Shown here piece after piece: positions 32,948 to 41,982 of a DNA stretch of 64,000 nucleotides. The first letter of the stretch is position 1. Every line of letters starts with the position of its first letter. This stretch comes from Planctomycetota bacterium. GTDB taxonomy: Bacteria; Planctomycetota; Phycisphaerae; UBA1845. The DNA lies in NCBI GenBank assembly GCA_029558835.1, contig JAKQDH010000121.1, positions 1 to 64,000 of the forward strand, written 5' to 3'. Position numbers and translations under genes: made by a program. The notes beneath the pieces are model-generated. The model searched no databases and was not told where the DNA came from. It was given only the letters and a program-made list of their open reading frames with translations.

Positions 32948-34507
32948 ATGTCCACACGCAACGATGACAGTCAACGTGCCGCGGCCGGAGCGGTTGAGTC
33001 GTTACCGAGTGGCACGCCCGCCGCCGTGAGTCGCGGCGAGTTCGGGTTGCTGCTGGTTCTGGTTCTCGGTCTCGTCGTGCTTGCTGATTGGCTGTTCTGG
33101 CAGCAGCCCCGCGGCTGGACCATCGGGGCGTATGGTCTGCTCCTGACCGGCGCTGTGCTCGCGTGGGAGCGGAGACTGCCGCGCCGGGTGCCCGCGGTTG
33201 TGGTTACGGCGGCGCTCGTGGCGTTGTTGGTACAGTGTCTTGAGGAACCGGGTCTTCTCGCCATGACCCTGAGCGTTCTCGGGCTGTTCACGCTGGGGCT
33301 GATCCTGAGAGAGGGTTGGTCCGCGAGTTCCGTCGAGTGGCTCAGGCGGTGGGTGCTGCTCGGGGTAATCGGCTGGCAGACGATGTTCCGGGACGCACAC
33401 GCCTGTGGTCACGCTGCCGGAGGCGCAGGTCGGGGCGGCCTGCGATTTCTGCGCGGTTGGTCGATTCCACTGCTTCTGACCGTCCTGTTCCTCTTGCTCT
33501 TTTGTGTCGCCAACCCGGTTCTGTCCAGGTGGCTGTCAGACGCATGGCACGGTGTCCGGGAACTGCTGCTTCAGCTCGTGGATTGGTCCCCCAGCGGCGG
33601 GCGCATCGTAATGTGGCTCCTGGTGGGCGTCGCGGTGTGGACGTTGCTGCGTTTCCGGTCCGGTGCAGGGGGCGGTCGATACGGCGCGAGCCCGGCGGCC
33701 GAGACGACCGCGTTGCCGTCGGTCGCCCCGACGTTCATCGTACGCAGCCTGGTGCTCTTCAACGCGGTCTTCGCGTTGGAGACGCTCCTCGACATCCGCT
33801 ATCTATGGGCGGGGGCCCAACTGCCGGCGGGACTGACCTACGCCCAGTACGCGCACCGCGGGGCGTTCCCGCTCGTGGCGGCGGCGATGCTGGCGGCGGT
33901 CTTCGTGCTGGTGACGTTCCGCGCCGGTTCGCGGGAGGCGTCCTCAGGCTGGGCACGCCGCCTGGTGTACCTCTGGCTTGCCCAGAACCTGTTGCTGGTC
34001 GCCTCCGCCGCCTGGCGGTTATGCCTGTACGTGGATGCGTACAGCCTGACGCGCTGGCGGGTAGCCGCGGCGATCTGGATGCTGCTTGTTCTCTGCGGCC
34101 TCGCGTGGATCCTCCTGCGCATCGTTGCCCGACGTTCGAGTGTCTGGCTGATCAACGTCAACCTGCTCACGGCGATGGTCGTCCTCTACGCCTGCGCGTT
34201 CGTCAACTTCGACGGTTGGATCGGCAGCTTCAACGTGACCCATTGTCTGGAGGTGCGGGGCGAGGGACCGCGGATCGATCTGGCGTACCTCGAGCACCTG
34301 GGGCCGGAGACCCTGCCGGCCCTGGCGCGTCTCGTCGAGACGTCCGGTGATCCGACGATCCTGGCCCGCGCGCGGGCGACAATGCACCGCCTCGACGGCG
34401 GCCTGCGGGACGACCTCAGGGCATGGCGGGGCTGGACCTGGCGACGCCAGCGTCTGGGGCGTATCGACCTTCCCCCGGAGGGTGGCAACTTGGCAGCACC
34501 CAACTGA
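32948..34507 (+). CDS. DUF4153/DUF4173 multi-pass membrane protein
   Basis: A 519-residue integral membrane protein with about ten hydrophobic segments, the first at about 31-50 (FGLLLVLVLGLVVLADWLFW), then clusters to about residue 430. A conserved motif of the DUF4153/DUF4173 family is visible: GLTYAQYAHRGAFPLVAAAM. The C-terminal ~90 residues are soluble and may be helical (ARLVETSGDPTILARARATM). The function of the family is unknown. It is a single plus-strand gene separated from the downstream export operon by 330 bp. Confidence 0.78.
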   Translation: MSTRNDDSQRAAAGAVESLPSGTPAAVSRGEFGLLLVLVLGLVVLADWLFWQQPRGWTIGAYGLLLTGAVLAWERRLPRRVPAVVVTAALVALLVQCLEEPGLLAMTLSVLGLFTLGLILREGWSASSVEWLRRWVLLGVIGWQTMFRDAHACGHAAGGAGRGGLRFLRGWSIPLLLTVLFLLLFCVANPVLSRWLSDAWHGVRELLLQLVDWSPSGGRIVMWLLVGVAVWTLLRFRSGAGGGRYGASPAAETTALPSVAPTFIVRSLVLFNAVFALETLLDIRYLWAGAQLPAGLTYAQYAHRGAFPLVAAAMLAAVFVLVTFRAGSREASSGWARRLVYLWLAQNLLLVASAAWRLCLYVDAYSLTRWRVAAAIWMLLVLCGLAWILLRIVARRSSVWLINVNLLTAMVVLYACAFVNFDGWIGSFNVTHCLEVRGEGPRIDLAYLEHLGPETLPALARLVETSGDPTILARARATMHRLDGGLRDDLRAWRGWTWRRQRLGRIDLPPEGGNLAAPN

Positions 34508-34740
34508 TGCGTCCGGTCGCGGGCCCGCGGGCGCATGTCGTTGCACGCGCGGCCGGCTCTGCAAGTCCTGCCTGATCCCGAGGCTGTGTACCATCGGCGC
34601 TGGCGAGTCGGAGCGTGTCGAGGCGGCAAGCCGAGCGCGTGCGCTTCCCGGCTGCCCCCGTGGAAACGTCGTGCATGTGTCCGGTCCTGGGATCGGCAAT
34701 CCCGAATCCGGACGCTGCCGGCCGGCCCCGGGGCCAATCC

Positions 34741-34754
34741 GTTGTTGCGACAAC
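34741..34754. promoter_or_regulatory. Inverted repeat, candidate activator site
   Basis: GTTGT-TGCG-ACAAC, arms of five bases, centred about 53 bases before the -24 GG of the sigma-54 promoter. NtrC-type activators bind inverted repeats upstream of such promoters, usually somewhat further away. A chance occurrence cannot be excluded. Confidence 0.25.
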
Positions 34755-34798
34755 CCGGATTACACGCTGCTACGCCGGTTTTGGACGGTACACCGGTG

Positions 34799-34815
34799 CT
34801 GGCACGCCCTTTGCG
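34799..34815 (+). promoter_or_regulatory. Sigma-54 (RpoN) -24/-12 promoter
   Basis: CTGGCACGCCCTTTGCG matches the consensus YTGGCACG-N4-TTGC at every conserved base. GG is at 34801-34802 and GC at 34813-34814, with the invariant ten bases between. The predicted start of transcription is near 34826, immediately before the ribosome site (GGAGGA) of the adaptor gene. The operon ends with an NtrC-type activator, which fits. Confidence 0.72.
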
Positions 34816-34837
34816 AACGCAGGGGCGGAGGAAGTGC

Positions 34838-36091
34838 ATGGATGTGCCGCGTCCATCAGTGGCTCGCCGCCGGCTCGTTCGCCGCCTGATCGGAGTGGCG
34901 GTGGCGGTTGGCATCGTGGCCGGGGTCACGTGGGGGCTGTCTCGCCTGGAGCCGGCGGCCCCCGCGGTGGAGCGGTCGGCCGTCTGGCTGGACACGGTCA
35001 AGCGCGGGGCGATGCTGCGGCAGGTGCGGGGCACGGGCAGCCTGGTGCCGGAAATGACCTGGTGGGTGCCCGCGGTTACCGACGGGCGCATCGAGCGGAT
35101 CCTCGTTCTGCCGGGCGCGACCGTGCAGGCGGATACGGTGTTGTTGGAGTTGAGCAACCCGGAGCTCGACCTGGCGGCCGTGAGCGCCGAGTGGCAGCTC
35201 AAGTCTGCGGAAGCGGACCTGGCAGCCCTGCGTGTGAGCTTGCAGAACGAGTTGCTCACACTGCGGGCTTCCATGGCGCGGCTGGAGGCCGATCATCAGG
35301 AAGCCCTGTTGCAGCAGGAAGTGGACGAGGAACTCTTCGCCGACGGGCTGACGTCGGAACGTCAGGTCAAGCTCTCCCGGGTGCGGGTGGAGCAGTTGGC
35401 GGGGCTCATCGACATCGAACGGGGACGGCTGGAGACGTGGGACGCCTCGCAGGAGGCCCGGCTGGCGGCCCAGCAGGCACGAGTCGAGGAGGCCCGGGCG
35501 CTGCACGGTTTGAAGGCGGCGCAGGTTGAGGCGTTGCGGGTGAAGGCGGGCACGACCGGCGTGCTCGAGCAGGTACCGGTCGAGGTCGGGCAACGAGTGG
35601 GCGCCGGGACCGCCCTGGCCAAGGTGACCGATGTGCGGTCCCTTAAAGCGGTGGTGCGCATTCCCGAGACGCAGGCCCGCGACGTCCAGGCGGGGCAGCC
35701 GGCGGCCATCGACACGCATAACGGCATCGTGCGGGGACGCGTCGTGCGTGTGGACCCGGCCGCCCAGCAAGGTACCGTGGCCGTGGACGTCAAGCTGGAG
35801 GACGAGTTGCCCCGGGGTGCCCGGCCGGACCTGACTGTTGTGGGAACCGTCGAGATAGAGCGCCTGGAGGATATCTTATACGTAGGCCGGCCGGTGCACG
35901 GGCAGGCAGGCAGCACGATCAGCCTGTTCAAGCTGCGCCCCGACGGGGTGACCGCCGACCGCGTGCCGGTGGAGTTGGGGAGCAGTTCGGTAGACACCGT
36001 GGAGATTCGGCGCGGACTTGCCGTCGGCGATCAAGTGGTTCTGTCGGATATGTCGCGCTGGGACGAGTTCGACCGCGTGCGTTTGCGTTAA
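34838..36091 (+). CDS. HlyD/MacA-type periplasmic adaptor (membrane fusion protein)
   Basis: A 417-residue adaptor linking an inner-membrane ABC transporter to an outer-membrane channel. An N-terminal anchor (about 14-34, LIGVAVAVGIVAGVTWGL) is followed by a barrel-sandwich half (TDGRIERILVLPGATVQADT), a long coiled-coil hairpin (about 105-230, rich in Glu/Gln/Ala/Leu), the second lipoyl half (VKAGTTGVLEQVPVEVGQRV), a beta-barrel and a membrane-proximal domain (VELGSSSVDTVEIRRGLAVG). GGAGGA lies seven bases before the ATG. It is the first gene of the long operon, directly behind the sigma-54 promoter. Confidence 0.88.
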   Translation: MDVPRPSVARRRLVRRLIGVAVAVGIVAGVTWGLSRLEPAAPAVERSAVWLDTVKRGAMLRQVRGTGSLVPEMTWWVPAVTDGRIERILVLPGATVQADTVLLELSNPELDLAAVSAEWQLKSAEADLAALRVSLQNELLTLRASMARLEADHQEALLQQEVDEELFADGLTSERQVKLSRVRVEQLAGLIDIERGRLETWDASQEARLAAQQARVEEARALHGLKAAQVEALRVKAGTTGVLEQVPVEVGQRVGAGTALAKVTDVRSLKAVVRIPETQARDVQAGQPAAIDTHNGIVRGRVVRVDPAAQQGTVAVDVKLEDELPRGARPDLTVVGTVEIERLEDILYVGRPVHGQAGSTISLFKLRPDGVTADRVPVELGSSSVDTVEIRRGLAVGDQVVLSDMSRWDEFDRVRLR

Positions 36092-36166
36092 GGGAGGATG
36101 ATCACCGCTGGGCGACGAGCGCGACCCGCGGTGTCCTGAGTCTTGAAACGAGAAGCGAGCAAGCCC

Positions 36167-36931
36167 ATGAGCGAAGTCGCGAAAGTAAGGCCCGGCCCCC
36201 AAGTCGTCGTCGAGCCGGTGGTCAGAGGGAACGGCGGGACCGTGCTGCTGAGGCTCGATGGCGTCAGCAAGGTGTTTTACACCGACGAGGTCGAGACGCA
36301 TGCCCTGTCGGACGTGCACTTGGAAATCCACCAGGGGGAATACGTGTCCATCGCGGGCCCGTCCGGGTGCGGCAAGTCGACGCTGCTGTCGATCCTGGGT
36401 TTGCTCGATTCGCCGACGGAAGGGGCGTACATGCTCGACGGCCAGCCTGTCGCCGGGCTGTCGGTGCAGCAGCGGGCCCGCATTCGCAACCGCCAGGTGG
36501 GCTTCATCTTCCAGAGCTTCAATCTCATCGGCGACCTAACCGTGTACGAGAACGTGGAACTGCCGCTGACGTACCGCGGCATGCCCAAGGGCGAGCGGAA
36601 GCAGCGGACGCAGCAGGCTCTGGACAAGGTCGGCATGGCCCACCGGGTGAAGCACTATCCTGCTCAACTCTCCGGCGGTCAGCAGCAGCGGGTGGCCGTG
36701 GCCCGGGCCCTGGTCGGGTCGCCGGCAATCCTGCTTGCCGACGAGCCGACGGGCAACCTGGATTCGCAGAACGGCGAGGCGGTGATGGAGTTGCTGGCGG
36801 AGTTGCACCGCGGCGGCGCCACCGTCTGCATGGTCACGCACGACGAGCGCTACACACGTTACGCCACGCGCACCGTGCACCTCTTCGACGGACGCATCGT
36901 GGACGAGACCCGGGCCGACGAGGGGCACTGA
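36167..36931 (+). CDS. ABC transporter ATPase, MacB/LolD type (first)
   Basis: A 254-residue ATPase. Walker A is GPSGCGKST (64-72), followed by the Q-loop FIFQSFNLIGDLTVYENVEL, signature LSGGQQQRVAVARALVG, Walker B ILLADEPTGNLDS and the switch His in VTHDERYTRYA. These are typical of the MacB/LolD/FtsE class that powers mechanotransmission rather than transport through the membrane. The ATG at 36167 is preferred over a TTG 24 bases upstream. The first ~25 residues are an unusual N-terminal extension. It is 75 bp after the adaptor and 156 bp before the first permease. Confidence 0.93.
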   Translation: MSEVAKVRPGPQVVVEPVVRGNGGTVLLRLDGVSKVFYTDEVETHALSDVHLEIHQGEYVSIAGPSGCGKSTLLSILGLLDSPTEGAYMLDGQPVAGLSVQQRARIRNRQVGFIFQSFNLIGDLTVYENVELPLTYRGMPKGERKQRTQQALDKVGMAHRVKHYPAQLSGGQQQRVAVARALVGSPAILLADEPTGNLDSQNGEAVMELLAELHRGGATVCMVTHDERYTRYATRTVHLFDGRIVDETRADEGH

Positions 36932-36963
36932 TCCACCAAGCGCGGCACCGTAGGGAGGGGGCA

Positions 36964-37104
36964 ATGCACTTTGCCAGGCGACACGTTCGAGGGGCGCAGT
37001 ATCGGTTTCCGCCGTGCGGGCAGCCAGTCCGCCCGACGGCGAACCTGGGCCCCCTGGCGGCCCTGAGACACGAATGGGGTCTGGACTATGCACTCGCTCA
37101 TTGA
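36964..37104 (+). CDS. Possible 46-codon leader ORF overlapping the first permease start
   Basis: An ATG with an AGGGAGGGGG site just upstream opens 46 codons that end 17 bases inside the first permease gene. No similarity is recognised. It may only serve to couple translation to the permease, whose own ribosome site is weak, or be fortuitous. Confidence 0.25.
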   Translation: MHFARRHVRGAQYRFPPCGQPVRPTANLGPLAALRHEWGLDYALAH

Positions 37105-39508
37105 GGACATCCGCTTCGGGCTTCGCATGCTGGCGAAAGCGCCGGGGTTCACGGCCATCGCCGTGGTCACGCTTGCCCTCGGCATTGGAGCCAACACGGC
37201 CGTGTTCAGTTTCGTGCACGGCATGCTGCTGCGGCCGCTTGGCTATCCCCACGAGGACCGGCTGGTGTGCCTGACTACGGCGAACCCCGTGGAAGGCTGG
37301 TCGGGAGCCAATGCCTCAATCCCGGATTATCTCGACTGGCGCGCGCAGAACACAACATTTGAGGACATGGGGATCTACCTGACCTCCAGCTACAACCTGA
37401 CCGGTGGGGAGCAGCCGGAGCGGGTCAGTTCGGTCGGCGCGTCTGCGAGCTTGCTGGCGGTCCTGGGTGTCGAGGCGGAGATCGGCCGGGCCTTCGGTCC
37501 CGACGAGGACCAGTCGGGACAAGAACGCGTTGCCGTGCTGTCCCAGAGCTTCTGGCAACGCCGATTCGGTGGGGAGCCAGGCGTGGTGGGTACTACGGTC
37601 ACGCTGGACGACGTCCCGTACACGATTCTCGGCGTGTTGCCGGCCGGGTTGGAGCGGGCCTGGGGGCGGTTCGATGTGTGGACACCGTTTGCCATCTACG
37701 ATAGCGGAGGAGACCGGGGGTATGGGGCGTACCAGATCTTCGGCCGACTCAAGCCCGGTGTCAGCGTGGCTGAGGCGCAAACGGAGTTGGCGGGCATTGC
37801 CGCTCGACTCGCGGAGAGCTATCCGGAGACAAACAAGGGCAAGACGGTCGAGGTCAAGCCGATCAGGAACGCCGTGGTCGACGACACGGCCCGTCTGGCG
37901 GTAGCAGCGCTGGCGGCGGCGGTGGGGTTCGTACTGCTGATTGCCTGCGTGAACGTGGCGAATCTTCTGCTCAGCCGGAGTATGACCCGGCGACGGGAGT
38001 TCGCAATCCGAGCCACCCTCGGCGCGCGCCGATGGCGCCTGGCTCGACAGATCGTCGGCGAGAGCCTGATTCTCGCGTTGGCGGGTGCCGTCCTGGGCGT
38101 AGTGTTGGCGCTGTGGGGTGTGGACCTGCTGGTATCACGCCTGCCGGACATCGTGCCGCGGCGCGAGGAGATTGCCGTAAACTGGCAGGCGCTGGCCTTT
38201 ACCCTGGTGCTTGCCCTGCTCACCACTTTGCTGTTCGGTCTGCCGCCGGCGTTGCAGGCGTCGCGGGTCAGTCTCCATGCCGCGCTCAAGGGAAGTGCGG
38301 AATCCACCGCGAAGGGCCGTTCCCGGCAAGTCGGCCGGGACACCCTGGCCGTCGTGCAGATGGCCATGGCCCTGGCATTGCTGATCTGCGCCGGCCTGAT
38401 GGTCAAGAGCTTCCGCTGGCAGCAGTCCGATCCCCTCGGCTTCGAGGCGCGGCAGGCTCTCACGATGCGCCTGCGGCTGCCGTCCCCGAGATACGCCAGT
38501 ACCGCGCAGCAGGTTTCCTTCATCGAGCAGGCCGTCGATCGTGTTGGGCACGCCCCCGGCGTGACCTCCGCCGCAGCGGCGCACATCCTCCCCTTCGACC
38601 GCTCGGGCAACTACCCGCGCGTGACCGCCGAAGATGATGCTGCTGAGGGTGTGCTCCGGCCGAGCATCGTGGGGTTGGCGGTCGTCACGCCGCGGTACTT
38701 CGAGACGATGGGCATCCCCCTGCTCAGCGGGCGGGATTTCGCCGCTGACGACACGAGCAGCGGCCAGCCTGTTGTCATCGTAAACGAGCGCTATGCCCGC
38801 CGTCATTGGCCCGCGGGAGCGGCCGTCGGGAAACGCGTGAAGTTCGGCGAGCCCGACGCGGCCGGGCCGTGGTTTACGATCGTAGGTGTCGTGGGCAACG
38901 TGCGTCGCAGTGCTTTGGACGAGGGCAAACTGGGTTACATGTATGTTCCCCACGGGCAGGTCGGTGGCGCCTACATGGCGATTGTCGCCCGAACGCCGGG
39001 TGATCCGCTGGCGGCGACCAGCGCCGTGCAGAACGCCATTTGGGAAATCGACCCGGCTCAGGCAGTCTACGAGGTGCGCTCACTGGAGGACATCGTCGCC
39101 AACGACGTGCGTGCCTGGGGAGTGGTCGCCGCGATGATGAGCGTATTCGCCGCGGTGGCCCTCACGCTGGCGAGCGCGGGTGTGTACGGCGTGATGTCCT
39201 ACAACGTGAGCCGGCGAACCCACGAGATCGGCATTCGACTCGCCATGGGAGCCCGGGCAAGGGATGTGTTGCGGCTGGTGCTGAGGAAGTCGCTGCTGCT
39301 GACATTGCCCGGCGTCGTCGCGGGCGTGGGACTGGCATGCGGTCTGGGCCAGGCACTGAAGAGTCTGATGTACAAGGTGGCGCCGTTCGACCCGACGACC
39401 TTCGTGTGTGTCTCGCTGCTGCTGGTCGCGGTGGCCATGCTGGCCGGTTACTTGCCCGCCCGGCGGGCGACCAGGGTGGATCCCTTGGTTGCGTTGCACA
39501 GCGAATAG
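37088..39508 (+). CDS. MacB-like ABC permease, ADOP type, 1 of 8
   Basis: An 806-residue permease. ADOP proteins (first described in Acidobacteria) carry two FtsX/MacB units in one chain. It begins with the typical helix DIRFGLRMLAKAPGF. A first transmembrane helix (about 21-47) is followed by a MacB periplasmic core (~50-260), helices at about 268-297, 327-350, 367-390 and 418-440, a second periplasmic core (~460-670), and C-terminal FtsX helices at about 678-708, 735-757 and 770-795. It ends RATRVDPLVALHSE. The N-terminal half resembles permease 7 closely (GRAFGPDED, AWGRFD). With the adjacent ATPase it would form a MacB-like exporter. Confidence 0.9.
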   Translation: MHSLIEDIRFGLRMLAKAPGFTAIAVVTLALGIGANTAVFSFVHGMLLRPLGYPHEDRLVCLTTANPVEGWSGANASIPDYLDWRAQNTTFEDMGIYLTSSYNLTGGEQPERVSSVGASASLLAVLGVEAEIGRAFGPDEDQSGQERVAVLSQSFWQRRFGGEPGVVGTTVTLDDVPYTILGVLPAGLERAWGRFDVWTPFAIYDSGGDRGYGAYQIFGRLKPGVSVAEAQTELAGIAARLAESYPETNKGKTVEVKPIRNAVVDDTARLAVAALAAAVGFVLLIACVNVANLLLSRSMTRRREFAIRATLGARRWRLARQIVGESLILALAGAVLGVVLALWGVDLLVSRLPDIVPRREEIAVNWQALAFTLVLALLTTLLFGLPPALQASRVSLHAALKGSAESTAKGRSRQVGRDTLAVVQMAMALALLICAGLMVKSFRWQQSDPLGFEARQALTMRLRLPSPRYASTAQQVSFIEQAVDRVGHAPGVTSAAAAHILPFDRSGNYPRVTAEDDAAEGVLRPSIVGLAVVTPRYFETMGIPLLSGRDFAADDTSSGQPVVIVNERYARRHWPAGAAVGKRVKFGEPDAAGPWFTIVGVVGNVRRSALDEGKLGYMYVPHGQVGGAYMAIVARTPGDPLAATSAVQNAIWEIDPAQAVYEVRSLEDIVANDVRAWGVVAAMMSVFAAVALTLASAGVYGVMSYNVSRRTHEIGIRLAMGARARDVLRLVLRKSLLLTLPGVVAGVGLACGLGQALKSLMYKVAPFDPTTFVCVSLLLVAVAMLAGYLPARRATRVDPLVALHSE

Positions 39509-39517
39509 GAGGCTTCG

Positions 39518-41950
39518 GTGAGCGGATTTCTGCAGGACATGCGGACCAGCATGCGGACGCTATGGCGGAGCCCCGGTTATGTGGTCGCAACCGTAGCGAC
39601 GCTTGCGGTCGGCATCGGTGCCACCACCGCCATCTTCAGCGTGGTCAACGCCTTGCTGCTGCGACGTTTGCCCTACGAGGATCCGGACCGCCTCGTAATG
39701 GTGTGGGAGACGTTCCGGCAGCAGCGGGAGGGTTCGGTATCGTATCCGAACCTCGCGGACTGGCGGACCCACAGCGAGGTGTTCGAACGGCTGGCGGGAT
39801 TTCACCTCTGGCCGCAGACGCTCACCGGTTTCGGCAATCCCGAACGCGTCATGGGCGCGCTGGTCACGGCCGACTTCTTCCCCGCGTTGCGGGTGCGGCC
39901 GGCGCTCGGGCGGCTGTTTGGGCCGGACGATGATCGCCCCGACGCCGACAACGTGCTGGTGGTCACGGACGGCTTCTGGCGCAGTCGGCTGAGCGCCGAT
40001 CCCTCGGCTGTCGGCCGCGTGATTACGCTGACCGGCCTGCCGTTCAAGGTCGTAGGCGTGCTGCCCCCTGGCTTCCGGTTCCCGGTGCGGATCGGCGAGG
40101 CCGAGATGTTTACCTCGGCCGGCATGGAACCGCGCGAGCAGGAGCAGCGCGGCTGGCCGGTGCTGACCGTGCTGGGACGACTCAACCCCGGCGCGACGAT
40201 CGAGCAGGCCCAGGCGCAGGTAAACACGATCCAGGATTGGCTGGCCACGGAGTACCCGGACACCAGCCGCGATCACGGCCTGCGCGTCGTACCCTTGCAT
40301 GAACAAGTCGTCGGGCAGGTGCGCACGCTGCTCGGTCTGCTCTCCGCGGCGGCCATTATGCTGCTGGTGGTCGCCTGTGCCAACGTGGCCAACCTCGGAC
40401 TCGCCCGGGCGACCGTGCGGCGGCGGGAACTTGCCGTGCGGGCCGCGGTTGGGGGAGGGCGCTGGCAGCTCGCGCGTCTGCTGCTGCTGGAGAGCACGAC
40501 GTTGGGCCTGGCGGGCGGGATATTGGGAGTTCTGCTGGCGCTGTGGGGTGTCGAGTTGCTGCGGGGGCTGCTGCCGCCGAGCTTTCCTCTGGCGGGCGAC
40601 ATCGCGGTCGATTTGCGTGTCCTGGCGTTCAGTCTGCTTGTGGCGCTACTAAGCGGCGTAGCCGTCGGCCTGGTGCCCGTGGCGCGGGCGTCGGGCGCGC
40701 AGCCGTCATCGGTGCTGAAGGAAGGACCGGCCGTGGGAACGGCTCCCGGGCGGCACCGCCTGGCAGCGACGCTGGTGAGCGCGCAAGTGGCGCTGGCACT
40801 GGTGCTGCTCGTCGGCGCCGGGTTGCTGATCCGCAGCGTGCAACAACTCGGTGAAGCGTCCTTGGGGTTCGACACCCAGCGGGTGCTGACTTTCCGGATG
40901 TACCTGGGGTGGGACCATCGCTCCACCTCGCCGGACCGGGCGGCCATGTACGAAGCGATTCTGGAGCGGTTACGGGGCCTGCCCGGTGTAGAATCGGTCA
41001 GCGGCGCGGCTTGTCTGCCGCTGAGCGGGAATCAGCAGTTCCCCGTGTACCCCACCGACCGGCCGGTGCCGGAAGCGATACGCGACTGGTTTAACGTTCA
41101 ACACAACTCCGTCAGTGAGGACTACTTCCAGACGCTGGGCATACCGCTGCTGGCGGGCCGTACGTTCACGGCGCTCGACCAGCGTGACAGCCGGCCGGGA
41201 GCCGTGATCATCAACGAAGCGCTGGCCCGCGAACTCTGGCCCGACGAGAGCCCGCTCGGCAAGCAGCTTCGCTCGTGCGTCGACATCGAGCCTGTAGATC
41301 CAAACGTGTTTGAAGTGGTCGGGGTGGTCGGTGACGCGCGCGAGGTGAGTGTGGAAGCCAACCCGGCGCCGTGCGCATACTTCTGCTACCACCAGCAGAC
41401 ATTCCCCTACATGGGTTTCCTGTTGAAGACGACGCAGGCGCCGGAACTGCTGGCGGAGGCAGCCCGCAAGGCCGTCGCCCAGGTCACCGACAGGGAAGCA
41501 GTATTCCGCATCCGCACGTTGGAGGAAACGCTCCGCGATTCCAGCGCCTTCATGAATCGCCGTGTACCGTTGCTCCTGCTCGTGCTGTTTGCCGGGGTGG
41601 CCGTGTTGCTCTCCGGTCTCGGCATCTACAGCCTGTTGTCCTATATGGTATCCCAGCGGCAGCATGAGATTGGCGTGCGGCTGGCGCTGGGCGCTCAGCG
41701 TCGCGCGGTGCTGCAGCTTGTATTGCGCCGGGGGCTGGTGCCGACGCTGTGCGGCATGGCCGCCGGCTTGCTGGTCGCTCTGCTGGTCACGCGGCTGCTG
41801 CAGGGGCAGTTGTACGGAATCACGGCCACTGATCCGGCGACGTTCGCGGGTGTTACCGCCCTGGTGGTGGCGGTCGCGTTGGGGGCGAGCTATTGGCCCG
41901 CCCGGCGGGCGACGAACGTTGACCCGCTGGTATCCCTGCGGTGTGAATAG
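39518..41950 (+). CDS. MacB-like ABC permease, ADOP type, 2 of 8
   Basis: An 810-residue ADOP permease starting at a GTG; the ribosome site AGGAGG begins in the stop codon of permease 1 (GAATAGGAGG), with the start nine bases further on. The helix before the first membrane span reads RTSMRTLWRSPGY, with [20 protein letters not shown] instead of the usual GANTA, and the periplasmic core is the most divergent of the set (FHLWPQTLTGFGNPERVMGA). Two FtsX units and the same helix spacing as permease 1 are seen, ending RATNVDPLVSLRCE. It is followed after 32 bp by the second ATPase. Confidence 0.9.
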   Translation: MSGFLQDMRTSMRTLWRSPGYVVATVATLAVGIGATTAIFSVVNALLLRRLPYEDPDRLVMVWETFRQQREGSVSYPNLADWRTHSEVFERLAGFHLWPQTLTGFGNPERVMGALVTADFFPALRVRPALGRLFGPDDDRPDADNVLVVTDGFWRSRLSADPSAVGRVITLTGLPFKVVGVLPPGFRFPVRIGEAEMFTSAGMEPREQEQRGWPVLTVLGRLNPGATIEQAQAQVNTIQDWLATEYPDTSRDHGLRVVPLHEQVVGQVRTLLGLLSAAAIMLLVVACANVANLGLARATVRRRELAVRAAVGGGRWQLARLLLLESTTLGLAGGILGVLLALWGVELLRGLLPPSFPLAGDIAVDLRVLAFSLLVALLSGVAVGLVPVARASGAQPSSVLKEGPAVGTAPGRHRLAATLVSAQVALALVLLVGAGLLIRSVQQLGEASLGFDTQRVLTFRMYLGWDHRSTSPDRAAMYEAILERLRGLPGVESVSGAACLPLSGNQQFPVYPTDRPVPEAIRDWFNVQHNSVSEDYFQTLGIPLLAGRTFTALDQRDSRPGAVIINEALARELWPDESPLGKQLRSCVDIEPVDPNVFEVVGVVGDAREVSVEANPAPCAYFCYHQQTFPYMGFLLKTTQAPELLAEAARKAVAQVTDREAVFRIRTLEETLRDSSAFMNRRVPLLLLVLFAGVAVLLSGLGIYSLLSYMVSQRQHEIGVRLALGAQRRAVLQLVLRRGLVPTLCGMAAGLLVALLVTRLLQGQLYGITATDPATFAGVTALVVAVALGASYWPARRATNVDPLVSLRCE

Positions 41951-41982
41951 GAGGCGGCGCCCGACAAGCGCCCGCAGAATCC

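Larger units (their letters stand above)
34508..34837 (+). other. Promoter region of the export operon
   Basis: No gene is supported in this 330-base stretch. It contains the sigma-54 promoter match at 34799-34815 and, 46 bases further up, an inverted repeat (GTTGT-TGCG-ACAAC at 34741-34754). Confidence 0.6.
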
